This document shows positions 1-11,519 of a stretch of DNA of 64,000 nucleotides, piece by piece (the stretch's first letter is position 1; each line of letters opens with the position of its first letter). The stretch comes from Symbiodinium natans (lineage: Eukaryota; Sar; Dinophyceae; Suessiales; Symbiodiniaceae): the NCBI GenBank assembly GCA_905221605.1, contig CAJNDS010000990.1:74501-138500 (forward strand), in the 5' to 3' direction. Made by a program: the position numbers and the translations under genes. The notes below the pieces were generated by a model. It saw only the letters and a program-made list of their open reading frames with translations, ran no database searches and was not told the DNA's origin.

Positions 1-2880
1 AAAAAAGGACCCCATTCAGGTACCCCGATTAGCGTAAATTCCCATATCGACCCTTTTGGCGTCTCTAATCTGGAATACGTCCCTGCAGTGGTGGGTAGAC
101 AGGGCTCGTACTTGCGATCTGCCACAATGTGCTAAGCCTCCCTGAACCATAAGGCTCCAACCCTAAACCCTAAACCCTAAACCCTGATCTGAGGGCGCCT
201 ACAATCGTGCGGGGCCTTGTAGTCAGCAGGGTTTAGGGTTTTTAGGGCTTAGGGCTTAGGGATACCCAAAGAAGGACTCTAAATCCTACAACCCCCAACC
301 CTCAAGCCCTGAACCCTGCTTAGGGTTTAGGCTTTAGGGCTCAGCTCTCGGCCTCCTTTTGTTGGGTTTTGCATGCTGGCTCTTAAGTTGGGAGTGTCAT
401 AGGGAGTCCACAAAAGAGCTATACAAGGAGGATCTGAGACACTTCCCTGATTCCCGGGTTCAGGGTTTTGGGTTCAAGGTTCAGGGTTTAGGGTTTAGGG
501 TCTAGGGTTTAGGGTTCAGGGTTCACCCCCCAAAGGGTACTTGACTACTCTTGGCCTTCGATTCTTGGGGATGGTCTGTTGTGGGTTGGCGGGACTTCAA
601 TGACACCAAGAACTACCAGGTGTTGAGTTGAGGGTTCGGTTCAGGGGTTGGCACGCGGACCAGTCCAAACCCCTCCGATACTTGGAGCCAAGTTGCCAGG
701 TCCATTGATTGCCTCTGCCATCCAGAGGACGATGTTGGCTGGAGTGTCTGAATGTCCCATTCTGGTTCCTTCGTTTGGGGTTTAGGGTTTGGGGTTTAGA
801 CTGCCGTCACTCATTGTCGGGTTTAGGGGTCTGGGCATAGGTGCTCACAGTGCTTCAGTCGGGCAAAAAATCCTCCAACCTCTCCGAAAACTGAAGCCTT
901 GCCTCAACAGATACGACGATCGACAGACGGAGAGGCGCGGATTTCTCCACAATCCCGGAGCAGCTACGATCCCTGACCCTAGACCCTTAATGACCCTTCA
1001 CTCAAGCCTCTGCAGCCTCTAGATCTAAAAGCCTAAAGCCCAAAGAAGCACACACTAACTCCTAAAGCGCCAAACACGTCTGGGAGATTCAGTTGGTTGG
1101 TTGCATGAGCCTTCGATTGGATCCACTGAACGTCTTTAGGATTCAGGACGTAGGGTCCTGTGGCCTCTGGTGCCCTGGAGGTTTAGGGCTTGGGGTTTGG
1201 GAAGAGTGGCAAAGGCCGGGCACAGGCTTTTGGGGACATGGAGTGCCAACCTATGGATCCCAGTCAACTCGGCTCCTTGTCAGGCTGTTCAGGAGCGTTG
1301 AAAAAGGAAGCACACCCGTTGCTGCATACTTATCCACAGAATCCTAAGCCCAAACCCTAAAACCCCTAAACCCTAAACCCTAAGCCCTAAGCCTTAAACC
1401 CTAAACACTAAACCCTAAAACCTAAGCCCTACTGGTAGCTTCATACGAAGCCCTTCATTGCAACCCAGTCCACGGCTCCCGGGCTGAAGGACAGATGGGA
1501 AAAGGCAAGCATAAGAAACGCACCTACACTCGTTTAGGGTTTAGGGTAAAGTGTTAAGGGTTAAGGGTTTAGGGTTTTAGGGTTTAGGACTCGCATTTCC
1601 TTCAAAGAAGCCCAAGGGACCAGAATGGAATTACCGGATTGCAGTAGGCAGTGTTGATCTTCATCCTGACTACCTTTGTGCACGCCAAGGCTTGAGGATT
1701 CTCTGGGGCTGGCAAGGGATTTCTGTGGGGCTTTGGGAGGTTTGCAGATACAGGCATCCCCAAACCCTCAACCCTCAACCCTAAACCCTGTTCCGTGATT
1801 TTTTGCAAGGCCTCACTCGGGTCGAAGGAAGAAGGCTTCAAATTTGTCAAGTGTCATCATGCCCTGCCCAAGGCAGGGGAAGAAGTTAAGCCCTCAGAAG
1901 CTTAGGAGTTCAGGGCTTCGGGCTCAGGGTTTTGGGGCTGAGGTGGGGAGGGGGTGGGGGGGTGGGGGGGTGGGTAATGGTGGTGCGGCGGTGGCGGTGG
2001 TGGTTTTTCTTGCCTCAATCCCAACTGGATCTGTGGACGCTTCAGGTGCTGGCTCGGGAACTAGTAGCCTCATATGAGGAACTACACATGGACTCCTTTT
2101 TAAGCTACTTAGCTAAACGAATTACCACCACATGAACTCAATACTTTCCTCTACTATAAGAAGGGTTTCTTCAGGCCCCGGATTGTGTTGGGGTATTTCC
2201 CCTAGACCTTGAACCCTGAGAACTTGCCATCCTCGGGCATGTCCAAGGAAGCTATGACAACTGGATCTTGATAAATATTAGCGGTTCCTGTTTTGGATCG
2301 ACCTGCTTATATCTGTAGATGTAACTGCTACATTAAGCTGCTTCGTCACCTTGTGCTTATAGCGTCTCGTAGATCTTCAGTACCATCCCGGCCATCCCAC
2401 ATACGAACAGGGCTGGCTTGTTTTCAACTTTGTCCTTGATGCGGATCCAACCGGGCACAAAGCGCGCACAAGCAAAAGCACATGCATACGCACGCACCCA
2501 CCCACACACACACACCCACCTACGCATCTGACCAGAAGCATGACTCAAGACCACAAGGCACTCCGGGCTCATGCGACAGTAGCAGGGCGCACCAAACCCG
2601 TTTCGTACACAAACAAGGCCATGAACCCGGCATCCTTGACTAGAAGTGTCGACCCAACGAAGAAGAGGTATATAGTATAATAGCATATACATATATACAC
2701 CACACACGTGCAAATTAGATAGGGTCGAGGGCGTTCGGGTCCAAATTCTGAAAGAGAGCTGGATTCAATCTACTCCATGCCTATTGTGAACTGAAGAGCA
2801 GAGGCCCGCTGCAGCGTTTCCAACTGCAAGCCCACAAACCCTAAGCCCAAGGGTTTAAGGCTTAAGGCTTACTATAGGGA
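1..2880. other. TTTAGGG-rich non-coding stretch
   Basis: Short CCCTAAA and TTTAGGG runs (for example near 160-185, 480-520, 1,350-1,430 and 1,535-1,590) alternate with unique DNA. The first 70 bases resemble, on the reverse strand, a dispersed repeat seen again near 18,835 and 26,325. A plus-strand island at about 1,478-1,530 reads lysine-rich (MGKGKHKKRTYTR) but has no clear splice edges. Open frames at 2,357-2,713 run through a CA-rich microsatellite and are not convincing. No gene can be supported here. Confidence 0.6.
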
Positions 2881-2885
2881 CCTTA

Positions 2886-3308
2886 ATGATTGGAATAGCA
2901 CTTTGGGGGGTTGTTATAATCGAGTTTTTAAGGGGCCACAAGGGAATACCATTGGTAGTTTTTCCGAACCTTACATTCGGGTTTTCGAAGCCCAAGATGG
3001 CACCGAGGAGCTGCACCGCGCATCTCCGCCACAAACTGACGGAAACCAAAAGCCAAGGCTCCACAGCCAGAGTCGCCAGGCGAGCATGGCTGAGAGAGGA
3101 GATCCCAAGACCCCAAAAGCGCTTCTGGTTTGGCCCCTTAAACAAAACTCCAAAAACCGCAAAGCTGTTGGGGGCGAAATTGGGTCCGAGGTCGACTTTT
3201 TGGTCTAGGGTTCCGGTGGCCCGAAGACTTGCAGGGCTTCTTGGAGGGTGCGTGTGTCTGTGTGCTTCATCCAAAGATTTTTCATCCCCCCAGCCTCCAG
3301 ATTTCTAG
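2886..3308. other. Multi-frame open region, possible coding exon
   Basis: About 420 bases are open in several frames on both strands, which is unusual for the stop-rich TTTAGGG surroundings. The most protein-like reading is on the plus strand at about 3,030-3,208 (hydrophilic, Lys- and Arg-rich, ending in a stop). A minus-strand reading is also open. I cannot choose the strand. The segment is bounded on the right by a TTTAGGG array. Confidence 0.25.
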
Positions 3309-3321
3309 GCGCCGGTTCTCG

Positions 3322-3455
3322 GTTTAGGGTTTAGGGTTTAGGGTTAGGGTTTAGGGTTTAGGGTTTGGGGTTTTGGGTTTAGGGTTTGGGGTTTTGGGTT
3401 TAGGGTTTGGGGTTTGGGGTTTAGGGTTTAGGGTTGAGGGTTTAGGGTTTAGGGT
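3322..3455. repeat. TTTAGGG array with TTTGGGG variants
   Basis: Telomere-type heptamers on the plus strand, with several TTTGGGG and TTTTGGG variants mixed in. A second run follows at 3,546-3,613. The variant units indicate an old interstitial array rather than fresh telomere. Confidence 0.9.
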
Positions 3456-3619
3456 TGCTTGGATGGGTCTGTAAAAGTACAACGGCAAGCGCCGTGCCGC
3501 TGTTCAAACGGCTGCAAGGTAGCAACGTGACACCCCGCCCCAACTAGGGTTTAGGGTTTAGGGTTTAGGGTTTAGGGTTTAGGGTTTAGGCTTTAGGGTT
3601 TAGGGTTTAGGGTATCCTA

Positions 3620-6200
3620 AACGCCCAAGACTAAAACCGATACTGCCCGTGGAACCTTAATTCATAAAGATGTTTGATATTCCATCGGGTTTTCTGCACA
3701 TAAAGAGAATTCCTGATGGGCTATAGAGTTGTCTTCGCATGGGGATGTCGGGAGTTGTGAACCCAAGGGACTGTAGAGTGGGGGGAGTCTAGGGTCTGCT
3801 GGCTTAGGGGCTTTGGGTTTAGTACATTGAACTAGTCCAAAAACCCCCCTGTGGTGCCAGTGAGTCACGCAAAAACATCTGAACGTCCTGAAACCCAGAA
3901 ACTCTACACCCTTACTCTTTCACGAGCCTTGCTTTTGCACCATTTCGGCAGCTAGCCATCCGACCCATACAGGGTCTGGGGCTTATTGGCTTGGGGGTTT
4001 GTTGTAGGTTCCCTGGAGACCCTCAACCCTGAACCCTAAACCCTAAATTTTAAATCCAAACCCCAAAACCCGAAGCCCTAAGTCCCGAACCCTAAGCCCT
4101 AAGCCTCCGTACTTGCGCGGTTTGGGGTTTGGGGTTTAGGGTTTAGGCACAGCTTTTGTTCGGTCGGGCTTGGGTCTTGAGTCTTGAGGGCTCACATTCG
4201 GGCTTCTATGCTTTGCAGCTCACCCGGGCTTTTTTTGTACTTCTGCACGTTGTGGCAGGCTTCTTAAGTACCACCCACCGCGCGGACCGCGGAGAGTGGC
4301 CTGACAAACACTTGGGCAGCTGGAAATGTGGACGTCCCCTACATCCAAGTCCCTCAGCAGGTTTGAGTAGAGTTCACGCAAGAGTATAAAGGCTGAGCTC
4401 AACTGTCCTTAAGATTTCAAGGGCTCGAGGCTAGTCTAGGCTTCGGGATCTTAGTGTTGCTGTCGGGGGGTTCGAAGCCCATCGCGGGATCCAAATCCTA
4501 CACCCCCTCTTTTCTCTTTAGTGTGTGGGGTTCCCACTGCCCCAGGCCTCAGACAATCTGCTGGACTGTACTAAAGACCCCACTAAGGTATCCCTAACAT
4601 CACAACGAGGCTGTTCGCAACCCTAAACCCCCCAACCTTCGACCCGATCCCTGCTTTGGGGTGTCGGCAGATTGCCCTGTTGGCTCCGGGCTCGGTCGAC
4701 CTGCGAGTAGCAGCCTATCCTGCGACCATCCTAAACTGGATCGCTGCAAAGGAACTTAAGTCCTGGGTGTCGGGCTCAGAAACTCAGGCTAAGTTGCCAC
4801 GACTACTATACAGTAGCTTGTCCTCTTGGTGGTCACTACTCAAGTTCCTGCGCAGCGATTCAGGAAATCCTACAAAACTCACCAGGAATCGCGAGACCTT
4901 GCTCCAGGTCAGATGCGCTGCCCGGTGACAGCTTGCCCCACCTGAAAACTGGCATGAGGAGTGTTTGGGCTTTGGGGTGTAGGGCCGATAAGGCTTGCAA
5001 AGGCTCAGGGGTTCATGCATGAAGGATTTTCCTCATGCAGGGTGCCCACAGACCGCAAGCCCTATAGACCCTAAACCCTAAACCCTAAACCACCCTCAGG
5101 ATTGTTGTCCTGCCTTGCATTCAGGGCCCCGGTGCGGAGGGCTTAGGGCCACCACAATATGGGGCACCTGAATGGGGCACCTGAACCCTCAGCCTGAAAA
5201 TCCTACAAGCCCTATGAAGCTTGACGTGCGTTGAAGCTTCTTGTTTGAGGATTATTGTTTCAGGATTCCCTAAGTCATGGGCGCGCTGATGCTTCTTGTT
5301 TGAGGATTGTTGTTTCAGGTTTATGTGAGTCATGGGCTCTCGTGGGTCTCTGTTGCAAGGGTCTCGCAACAAGGCCCAGGAAAGGAGCCGTATATGCACT
5401 CACCAGTAACATAGACAATCATACAATGTGAACAGGGGGGAAGGTCCAGGTCTACCGAAAGCAACCCCATGCAGTGTGGAGCCCAAGCACGCGAAATGCG
5501 TGACCATTGCCCACAGAGAAATGGCCATTGCCCACGAGTTGTGACCCTTGCCCACGCATGATTCCTGAGGACTCGCCCACGAAACCTGCTTTCTGCATAT
5601 ATGGAGATCTCCCACCCTGAAGATCAGGTCACACCCATGAGTCCATGAACCAGTGTGCATGCAGCTCCTCCTCCTCCAAGCGACTGTACATCTGTTCTAT
5701 GGGTATTCACGCATACAGCAAAAGCACATCTGGGCGCGTTCCATACTACTCCACCGATCTATGGATAACCCTCGAGCTCTGGCTGCATATGTACATACAC
5801 ATATGCACATGATATGGAAGCAATCACTTCTTCCTAATTAGTTGCTGTGTTACATCACACACACATATATATATATATATGCATGTATCCACATTTGTGC
5901 TTACCTATCGACTTGTTTTCTGTTCATATTGAACGGGAAGAGCGTAGATCTACCCTAGCCAAAAGTTCCTTTGGCGCACCCTGCGTGGCGAAGACCGTGA
6001 ATCCTGCACCCGAAATCCAAGCAACCCGCAGCCTTCCTCCCTAAACTCAAGACACTTTACCTTGGACCCCTAAAGATTCAGAAGGTATTGCAAGGGACAT
6101 AGCAGCAGTATATGCAAGGGGGTAAAACCTTAGGGGTACGAGTCTTAACCTCTTGGTCAACCCTGACTGAAACCCCGCAACCCCCAACCCTAAACCCTTA
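3620..6200. other. Mixed repeat-rich stretch, no firm gene
   Basis: Holds scattered CCCTAAA runs (4,020-4,110, 5,070-5,092), a two-copy tandem repeat at 5,228-5,340 and a TA microsatellite at 5,864-5,880. Open frames at 4,220-4,402 (minus) and 4,656-4,928 (plus) have protein-like composition, but I see no supporting splice edges and do not recognise them. Both could be exons. Confidence 0.4.
5228..5340. repeat. Two-copy tandem repeat of about 60 bp
   Basis: The block TGCTTCTTGTTTGAGGATTG, then TTGTTTCAGG and GTCATGGGC a few bases on, occurs twice in tandem. The second copy differs by a few bases and a small length change. The function is unknown. Confidence 0.75.
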
Positions 6201-6221
6201 TTTAGGGCTGACAGCTCCTAG

Positions 6222-6335
6222 CTAGGCGTCTACCGGAAGCTCCAATGCCTTGTACCAGCGTTTCTTCTTGGACTTCATGAGCTTCAGGGTCAGCTTCTGA
6301 CCTCTTCGGACTTGGGTCACGTGTAGGGTACCGGG
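6222..6335 (-). CDS. Candidate terminal exon, basic protein
   Basis: On the minus strand this reads VTQVRRGQKLTLKLMKSK and continues with more Lys/Arg and a short acidic tail to an in-frame TAG at 6,222-6,224. The frame has strong protein character (amphipathic, basic) and is bounded by CCCTAAA-type DNA on both sides. It may be the last exon of a gene whose upstream exons lie at 6.7-7.9 kb. The protein is not recognised. Confidence 0.45.
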   Translation of the reverse strand, partial: PGTLHVTQVRRGQKLTLKLMKSKKKRWYKALELPVDA

Positions 6336-6699
6336 GCTTGAAACCCCAAACCCTAAACCCTACACCCTAAACCAAGGTTTCAAAGGGGTTTAAGGCTTTT
6401 TGGTGAAAGGAATCCTGGGTTTGGCGCTTGAGGTTTAGGCCGGTTTAGGTTTAGGGTTTCCGGGTGTGGGGTTTTGGGGGTTGAAGGAAGCCAAGTCCAC
6501 TTTGGGCAAGGGGAGACCGCAGGTACCCCCTTAGCCACCCTACACTTGCAGGGTCCTTAGACGGGAGGGGTAGTTACGGGTGGTAGGGGGTCGAGGCACC
6601 TAGAACCCAGTCTAGCGAAGCTGAGGAGCCTGCACCCCACTCTGTTGCCTAAGCCCTAAACCCTAAACCCTAAACCCCAAACCCTAAACACGAAACCCT

Positions 6700-6765
6700 A
6701 GTGAACCGACATCCGTCACCCTTCAGGACCTTTAACCTAATGTCAGACAGGTGCCAGGATTTAAA
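6700..6765 (-). CDS. Candidate micro-exon
   Basis: The minus-strand reading SWHLSDIRLKVLKGDG is open between two CCCTAAA-rich segments. It lies in line with other minus-strand islands to either side. The exact splice sites are not determined and the family is not recognised. Confidence 0.35.
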
Positions 6766-6827
6766 ACCCTAAACCCCTTTGGCCTGTACCTAAACCCGAA
6801 ACCCGAAAACCTCAACCCCTCCACCCC

Positions 6828-6906
6828 TATACCGATCTGGCCGGGGCGCTCCCGAAACGACCGGTCGTTGCCTTGAGCTCCAAGGTTGAATCCTCCGGGT
6901 GGAGGG
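6828..6906 (-). CDS. Candidate micro-exon
   Basis: Two minus-strand frames are open across this island. The more protein-like one reads HPEDSTLELKATTGRFG, and the other is Gly/Pro/Arg-rich. A poly-G run at 6,902-6,913 lies just upstream on the minus strand. The protein is not recognised. Confidence 0.35.
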
Positions 6907-7410
6907 GGGGGGGGTAGGGCTTAAGGCTTAAGGCTTAGGGCTTAGGGCTTAGGGCTTGGGGCCTAGGTCTTAGGGTTTAGGGTTTAGGGTTGAGGGTTTA
7001 GGGTGTAGAAGGTTGTAGGGTTTAGCGTTTAGGGCTCAGTTCAGCGTTCAGGGTTTAGAGTCTAGGCTCTAGGCCCTAGGATGCGGCGGGGGGTATCGCA
7101 AAGAAGCGTAAAAGGCTTCGGGGTTTCTGAGTGTATAGGCATAGGGCCTTAGGGGTTTTTGCAGAGGGTTTCATGGGTTTGGGGGGCGGGGGGGGGGGGG
7201 GGGGGGGGGGTGGGGGGGTTTTAGGGGCCTTGCTGTTCTCTTAGGAGGTTTTACCCGCGTTTAGGGGCCTTAGGGTTGGAAACCCCACAGCCGCTCGAGG
7301 CCAAAACCTTAACCCCCCCGCCCCCCGCCAAGGCTCACTCAAAGAACCATCTAGGGTTTAGGGGTGTAGGGTTTACGGCTTAGGGTTTAGGGTTTAGGGT
7401 CCGAACCCGA

Positions 7411-7490
7411 CTAACTCCCGGCCTCAGGCACGATCTCGCCGCTTAGGGGCGTGATGACCATCTTCCAGAGGTAGAGGTCCTTCTTGTGCG
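7411..7490 (-). CDS. Candidate micro-exon ending in a stop
   Basis: The minus strand reads PHKKDLYLWKMVITPLSG and then a few residues to a TAG at 7,411-7,413. The mix of charged and hydrophobic residues is typical of a folded domain. It is flanked by TTTAGGG runs on both sides. The stop may be read within an intron if a donor lies before it. Confidence 0.45.
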
Positions 7491-7523
7491 GTTTTGAAAG
7501 GTTCAGGGTTAGGGGTTAGGGGC

Positions 7524-7620
7524 TAGGGTTTAGGGTTTAGGGTTTAGGGTTTAGGGTTTAGGGTTTAGGGTTTAGGGTTTAGGCAAACAGGGTTTAGGGT
7601 TTAGGGTTGAGGGTTTGGGG
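7524..7620. repeat. TTTAGGG array
   Basis: About nine clean TTTAGGG heptamers on the plus strand, followed after a short break by variant units. Confidence 0.9.
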
Positions 7621-7739
7621 TTCAGGGTTTTGGGTTTAGGGCTTAGGGGGCTGCTCCGCTTTTCACCCTGAAAGCCTAAACGGCCCGATTCCTAAACCCT
7701 GAACCCCACAACCCCTAAAACCCCTAAAGCCCTCAAGCC

Positions 7740-7804
7740 CTATGAGTAAATCCTCAGCTCTAGGTCTGGTAGTTTCATGATGTTGCGGCCTTTGACGAAA
7801 CCTT
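7740..7804 (-). CDS. Candidate micro-exon
   Basis: The minus strand reads GFVKGRNIMKLPDLELRI and then a stop next to a CCCTAAA tract. The strong coding look in only 65 bases, and its position between similar islands at 7.4 and 7.9 kb, suggest exons of one gene. The protein is not recognised. Confidence 0.45.
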
Positions 7805-7874
7805 CAACCCTCAACCCTAGACCCTAAACCCTCAACCCTCAGCCTTCAACGCTAAACCCTAAACCCTAAACCCT

Positions 7875-7935
7875 CAAACTCGGTGTTCGGTCCTGCGCGC
7901 CGTAAGATCCCGGCGCGACGATGTGCAGCTCCAGC
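7875..7935 (-). CDS. Candidate micro-exon with a clean acceptor
   Basis: The minus strand has TTTTGCAG immediately before the island, a good 3' splice site. The reading is LELHIVAPGSYGAQDRT. The island merges on its other side into CCCTAAA repeats, which would be the next intron. Confidence 0.5.
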
Positions 7936-8482
7936 CTGCAAAAGGGGGCTCACGCGGAGCTGCGGGGGGACCAAGAAGGTTTAGGGTCTAGGGTTTAGGG
8001 TTTAGGGTTTAGGGCCTAGGGGCCTAGGGGCCTACGGGTCTTCGGGTTGAAGGTTTAGAACCTCTAGGGTTGGGGCTCGCAGACCCTGAGCCCGAAACCG
8101 GGGGATCCTAGGGAACCTTAAACCCTAAATTGGCGGGGGCAGGGGGGGGGGGGGGGGGGGGGTAGGGTTTAGGGTTTAGGGATGTTTAGGGTTTAGTTTA
8201 GGGTTTGGGGCTTAGGGTTTCGGGTTTAGGGTTTCGGGTTTAAGGTTTAGGGTTTCGGGTTTAGCCTTAAGTTTGAGAGTTCTTGAAGTCTTAAAGGTTT
8301 TCCGGCTCGTCCCCGAAGGCTCGACATAAACGCACAAGCGACTAGATCCCAGAAAAAGCTAAGGCACCACCCGTTTAGGGTTTAGGGGTTTGGGTTTATA
8401 GCGCTTAGGGTTTGTAAGATGTGGGAACCCAACCGAGAAACACTGGGAACGGCCCTTCCTCCAACCCCTCGCAAACAAAAAA

Positions 8483-8700
8483 CTACTGAGTTATCCCACA
8501 TGATGTGGGGAACAAGCAGTTCAGAGCATGTGCTCTTGGTAGCCAGGGCACTGATTCGGTGTCCGACACCAAGCTGTTGAAGGGGGCTGGAGGTACCGAC
8601 TTCGAGTTTGCCATTCTCACGGAAGGCGGCGTCTCCGACAAGAACGACGCGTGCTCGTCAATGTCATAGTGTCTGATGAGGTCCAAACCCTCAACCCTAG
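8483..8700 (-). CDS. Candidate exon, unknown protein
   Basis: A minus-strand frame is open for over 200 bases and reads GLDLIRHYDIDEHASFLS and onward, with balanced composition. The frame ends at a stop at 8,483. It is one of the longer islands in the first 10 kb. No domain is recognised. Confidence 0.4.
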
Positions 8701-9341
8701 TGGAGCCGCCTTTTGCGGGGTGTCGCCGCTGTCCAACCCCTGCAGAATCCAAGCAAGATGCTGCCAAGGAGCCACAGCTGTGGCTTGGGGCTTAGAGAGT
8801 TTCCTCTAGAAGCCCTTAGAGGGTTGTATTGGGGAGATCGAATACCTCAGCCCCAAATTTCGTACTAAGTACTAGTCAGTTGAACCGAAGATGTGTTCCA
8901 CGGCTCGCCTCGGAACGAATGTGTCTTAGGGTGTTGAGAGACTGGTCTGGGGCTTAGGGCTTGGGACCCTAAACCCTGAAGACCCGAAACCCTAAACCCA
9001 AAACCGAAACCCTATATCCCAAACCCCAAGCCCTGAAACCTGTAACAAAGGAGAGGTTGGAGGGGCTCAAGCGTTACTAAGTTCTGAGGGTTGGATGAAC
9101 TTCGGACTTTGGCTTTCAACTTGCATGCTTTCGGCTTCGGGGTGTTTGAGATTGGGGCTTAGGGTGAGGCGTTTCGGGTTTCGGGTTTAGGGTTTCGGAT
9201 TCGTTGTTTGGCCTGGGGTTTGGGGCCTAGCATTCGAAGCATGTAGGAGCGAAACCCTGTGGGCTGCAGGGTGCTTGGGATCTTTGAGCACAACTCCGGA
9301 ACCCTCAACACAAGCCTCAACCCCTCAACCGCAAGATAGCC

Positions 9342-9412
9342 CTAAACCCTAAACCCTAAACCCTAAACCCTAAACCCTAAACCCTAAACCTTAAACCCTA
9401 AACCCTACACTG
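9342..9412. repeat. CCCTAAA array
   Basis: About ten near-perfect CCCTAAA units on the plus strand. A second clean run of about ten units lies at 9,694-9,767. Confidence 0.9.
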
Positions 9413-9461
9413 AACTCCCACAAGGCCCTAAAGCTTCTAGCTGTTGAGGCCGAAAGCCTAA

Positions 9462-9539
9462 ACGCGCCTCTGCTTCCCGAAGTAGCTTTGCACGTGGTCC
9501 GTGGTGATGGACTGGCCGGGACCGGGTCCGGCTGAGGCG
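9462..9539 (-). CDS. Candidate micro-exon
   Basis: The minus strand reads GPGPGQSITTDHVQSYFG. It is GC-rich, unlike the surrounding repeats, and lies in the same orientation as the islands at 7-8 kb and 10.8 kb. The protein is not recognised. Confidence 0.45.
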
Positions 9540-10000
9540 TAAATTTGGGCTTTAGGGTTCAGGGTTTAGGGTTACTCGTTTCCCCCCATAAAACCCTGAA
9601 TCCCTGAATCCCCAAAACCCTACAGCCCTAAAACGCTAAGGTGGTACAAGCCCTGGTGGGGTTTCTTAAGGCTCACCGCTGTATGGGCTTGTTCCCCTAA
9701 ACCCTAAACCCTAAACCCTAAACCCTAAACCCTAAACCCTAAACCCTAAACCCTAAACCCTAAACCCGAAGGGAAGCCCGGGTGTACCCAACTGAAATGG
9801 AAACACACCCGGCCTTCACCGCACGGCTGGGTCTCTAAATGATGGTGGTTCTTATACGGCCCCTCATGATTCTAGGGTGATAGGGCTTGAGGTGTGCATA
9901 TTCAGTATGCGTGTATATCTTGTGTGTGTATGTAGGGTCATCTGAAGCCGTGAGCCCTAGGAGGCTCCTAGGAATGGCCGGAGCTTCGGCCTTCAGCTCT

Positions 10001-10440
10001 CATGTTTACAGGAAATGCTGGTGAACGGGTGACTTCCCGGAAAACGTGGGTCGCCTCGCGCGCCTAGTATCCAGGGAGGAATGCCTGCTTCAACAGCGCG
10101 CTGCCCGACGCACACGGGACGTCGCCGAGCGGGCCTCGCACTATAGTACCTTGAAGGGAAACCTCCTGGGGAAGAGTTCTTATTGTTGCACCGGCTTGCG
10201 CGAGGATGGCAGGCTGTCTTGCTCTTATGCCAGCTTGCCGGTGGCGGGTCTGCCCAGTTCTTGCCTTGCGCGAAGTTTGGTGAGCCTCCGTGCACAGCTG
10301 GGCCGATTGCGGCTGGGGCGCTGTGTTCGAACTCCAAGTGAAAGGGGCAACGACGCTTGCGGAGGCTCTGAGCAGCCGGGAGGAGCGGCGCCTAAGGCGA
10401 GGCTTCTGCATGCCTCATGAAGCGGCCTGAGTTCGTGTTA
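10001..10440. other. GC-rich open region, strand unresolved
   Basis: About 440 bases are free of TTTAGGG, GC-rich and open in one plus frame and two minus frames (each over 110 codons). A real exon is likely, but composition does not settle the strand. No domain is recognised. Confidence 0.3.
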
Positions 10441-10844
10441 GCTCGGGAGGATTTTGGGGTTTCGGGGGTTGAGGGTTTGAGGTTTAGGCTTTTAGGGCTT
10501 CGTGTTTAGGGGTTTTTGGGTTTAGAGGCAAGTATGCCTAAATACGACCCAATGCAACGACGGGAAAAGACAAGACATTTCAAGGGCCTACCGAGCAATA
10601 GTGAGAAGGGTTTCCGTTCATAAGGGGCAAACACTGGTCAAGTTTGGTTTCCCTACCTGAACCCATAAATTACCTCTAAACCCTTCAGTAGTCTTCCGCT
10701 CCGAAGTAAGGTTGAGGCTTTATAGGGTTCTGGGCTGCGAGCTGTTTCGCAAAAGGAGGCATGACAGGTCTCATGCCAGGCGCCCGAAACCGGACTTGGC
10801 ACCCCGACCGTCTACCGTATGTTGGGGTTCTACGTTGTAACCGC

Positions 10845-11010
10845 TCATGTGTAGCGCACTCCGAACCCGAGCCCGGTGCGCAACCACCGCGCCTCCGCCG
10901 CGCCATAGTAGAGGTGCGCATTCAGCTCCAGGTGGACTTTGGCAAACTGGTCCTCTGCAATGGCGAGGTTGGGTGCGGGCGCTTCAGCGATGGAAACGTG
11001 CACTGGAATT
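10845..11010 (-). CDS. Candidate exon, unknown protein
   Basis: The minus strand reads LAIAEDQFAKVHLELNAH, then a Tyr/Arg-rich end, to a stop at 10,845. The frame looks much more protein-like than the two competing frames. It may be the C-terminal exon of a gene lying to the right. Confidence 0.45.
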
Positions 11011-11258
11011 CTACTCGAAGGCAAAAACAAAAGTCCAAAATCTATACCCTTTGTTGCAGGTTTCCAGCTGTGGAACCGTGTTTGAATGCCTCCTTCGTGC
11101 TAAGCTGCCACACACCAGCAGCATAACAGGGGGGCTCTCGCTGCCACAGATTGGGGGCATCCCAGAACCCCGCAAACAAAGCTTCTGATTAAGGGTTAGG
11201 TATCTCGAGGGTTCAGAGCTCTAAACGAAAGCAACTATAAACCTCGGGTTTGGTCATG

Positions 11259-11519
11259 TAATGTTGACTTCGCATTAATAAATCCCCCCCCCCCCCTCCC
11301 CCCCTTGATTGATCAATCTCTCCGGCCAGGGCCTCCTCAATTAAATTCGCCTAAATCCTGGTAGGACGTACTATTAGTTTTAGTATTAGGTCAATTATAT
11401 TCGCCCGTAAAAAAAAATATTCCGGGCGGGATTTTGTAATTGTGGCGGGCTACATTATTGTGTTCTGGCAGCTGGATTTTATAATTGCGGCGGGAATTCC
11501 TAATGTGAAGTCAACATTA
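11259..11519. mobile_element. MITE-like element, 261 bp
   Basis: The ends are inverted repeats of 19 bp with one mismatch (TAATGTTGACTTCGCATTA on the left; the reverse complement of the right end has CACATTA). The interior is AT-rich, unlike the surroundings, and holds a poly-C run and an internal inverted pair around ATTCGCCCG. If the outer TA is the target duplication, this fits a Tc1/mariner-type non-autonomous element. It has no coding capacity. Confidence 0.75.
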
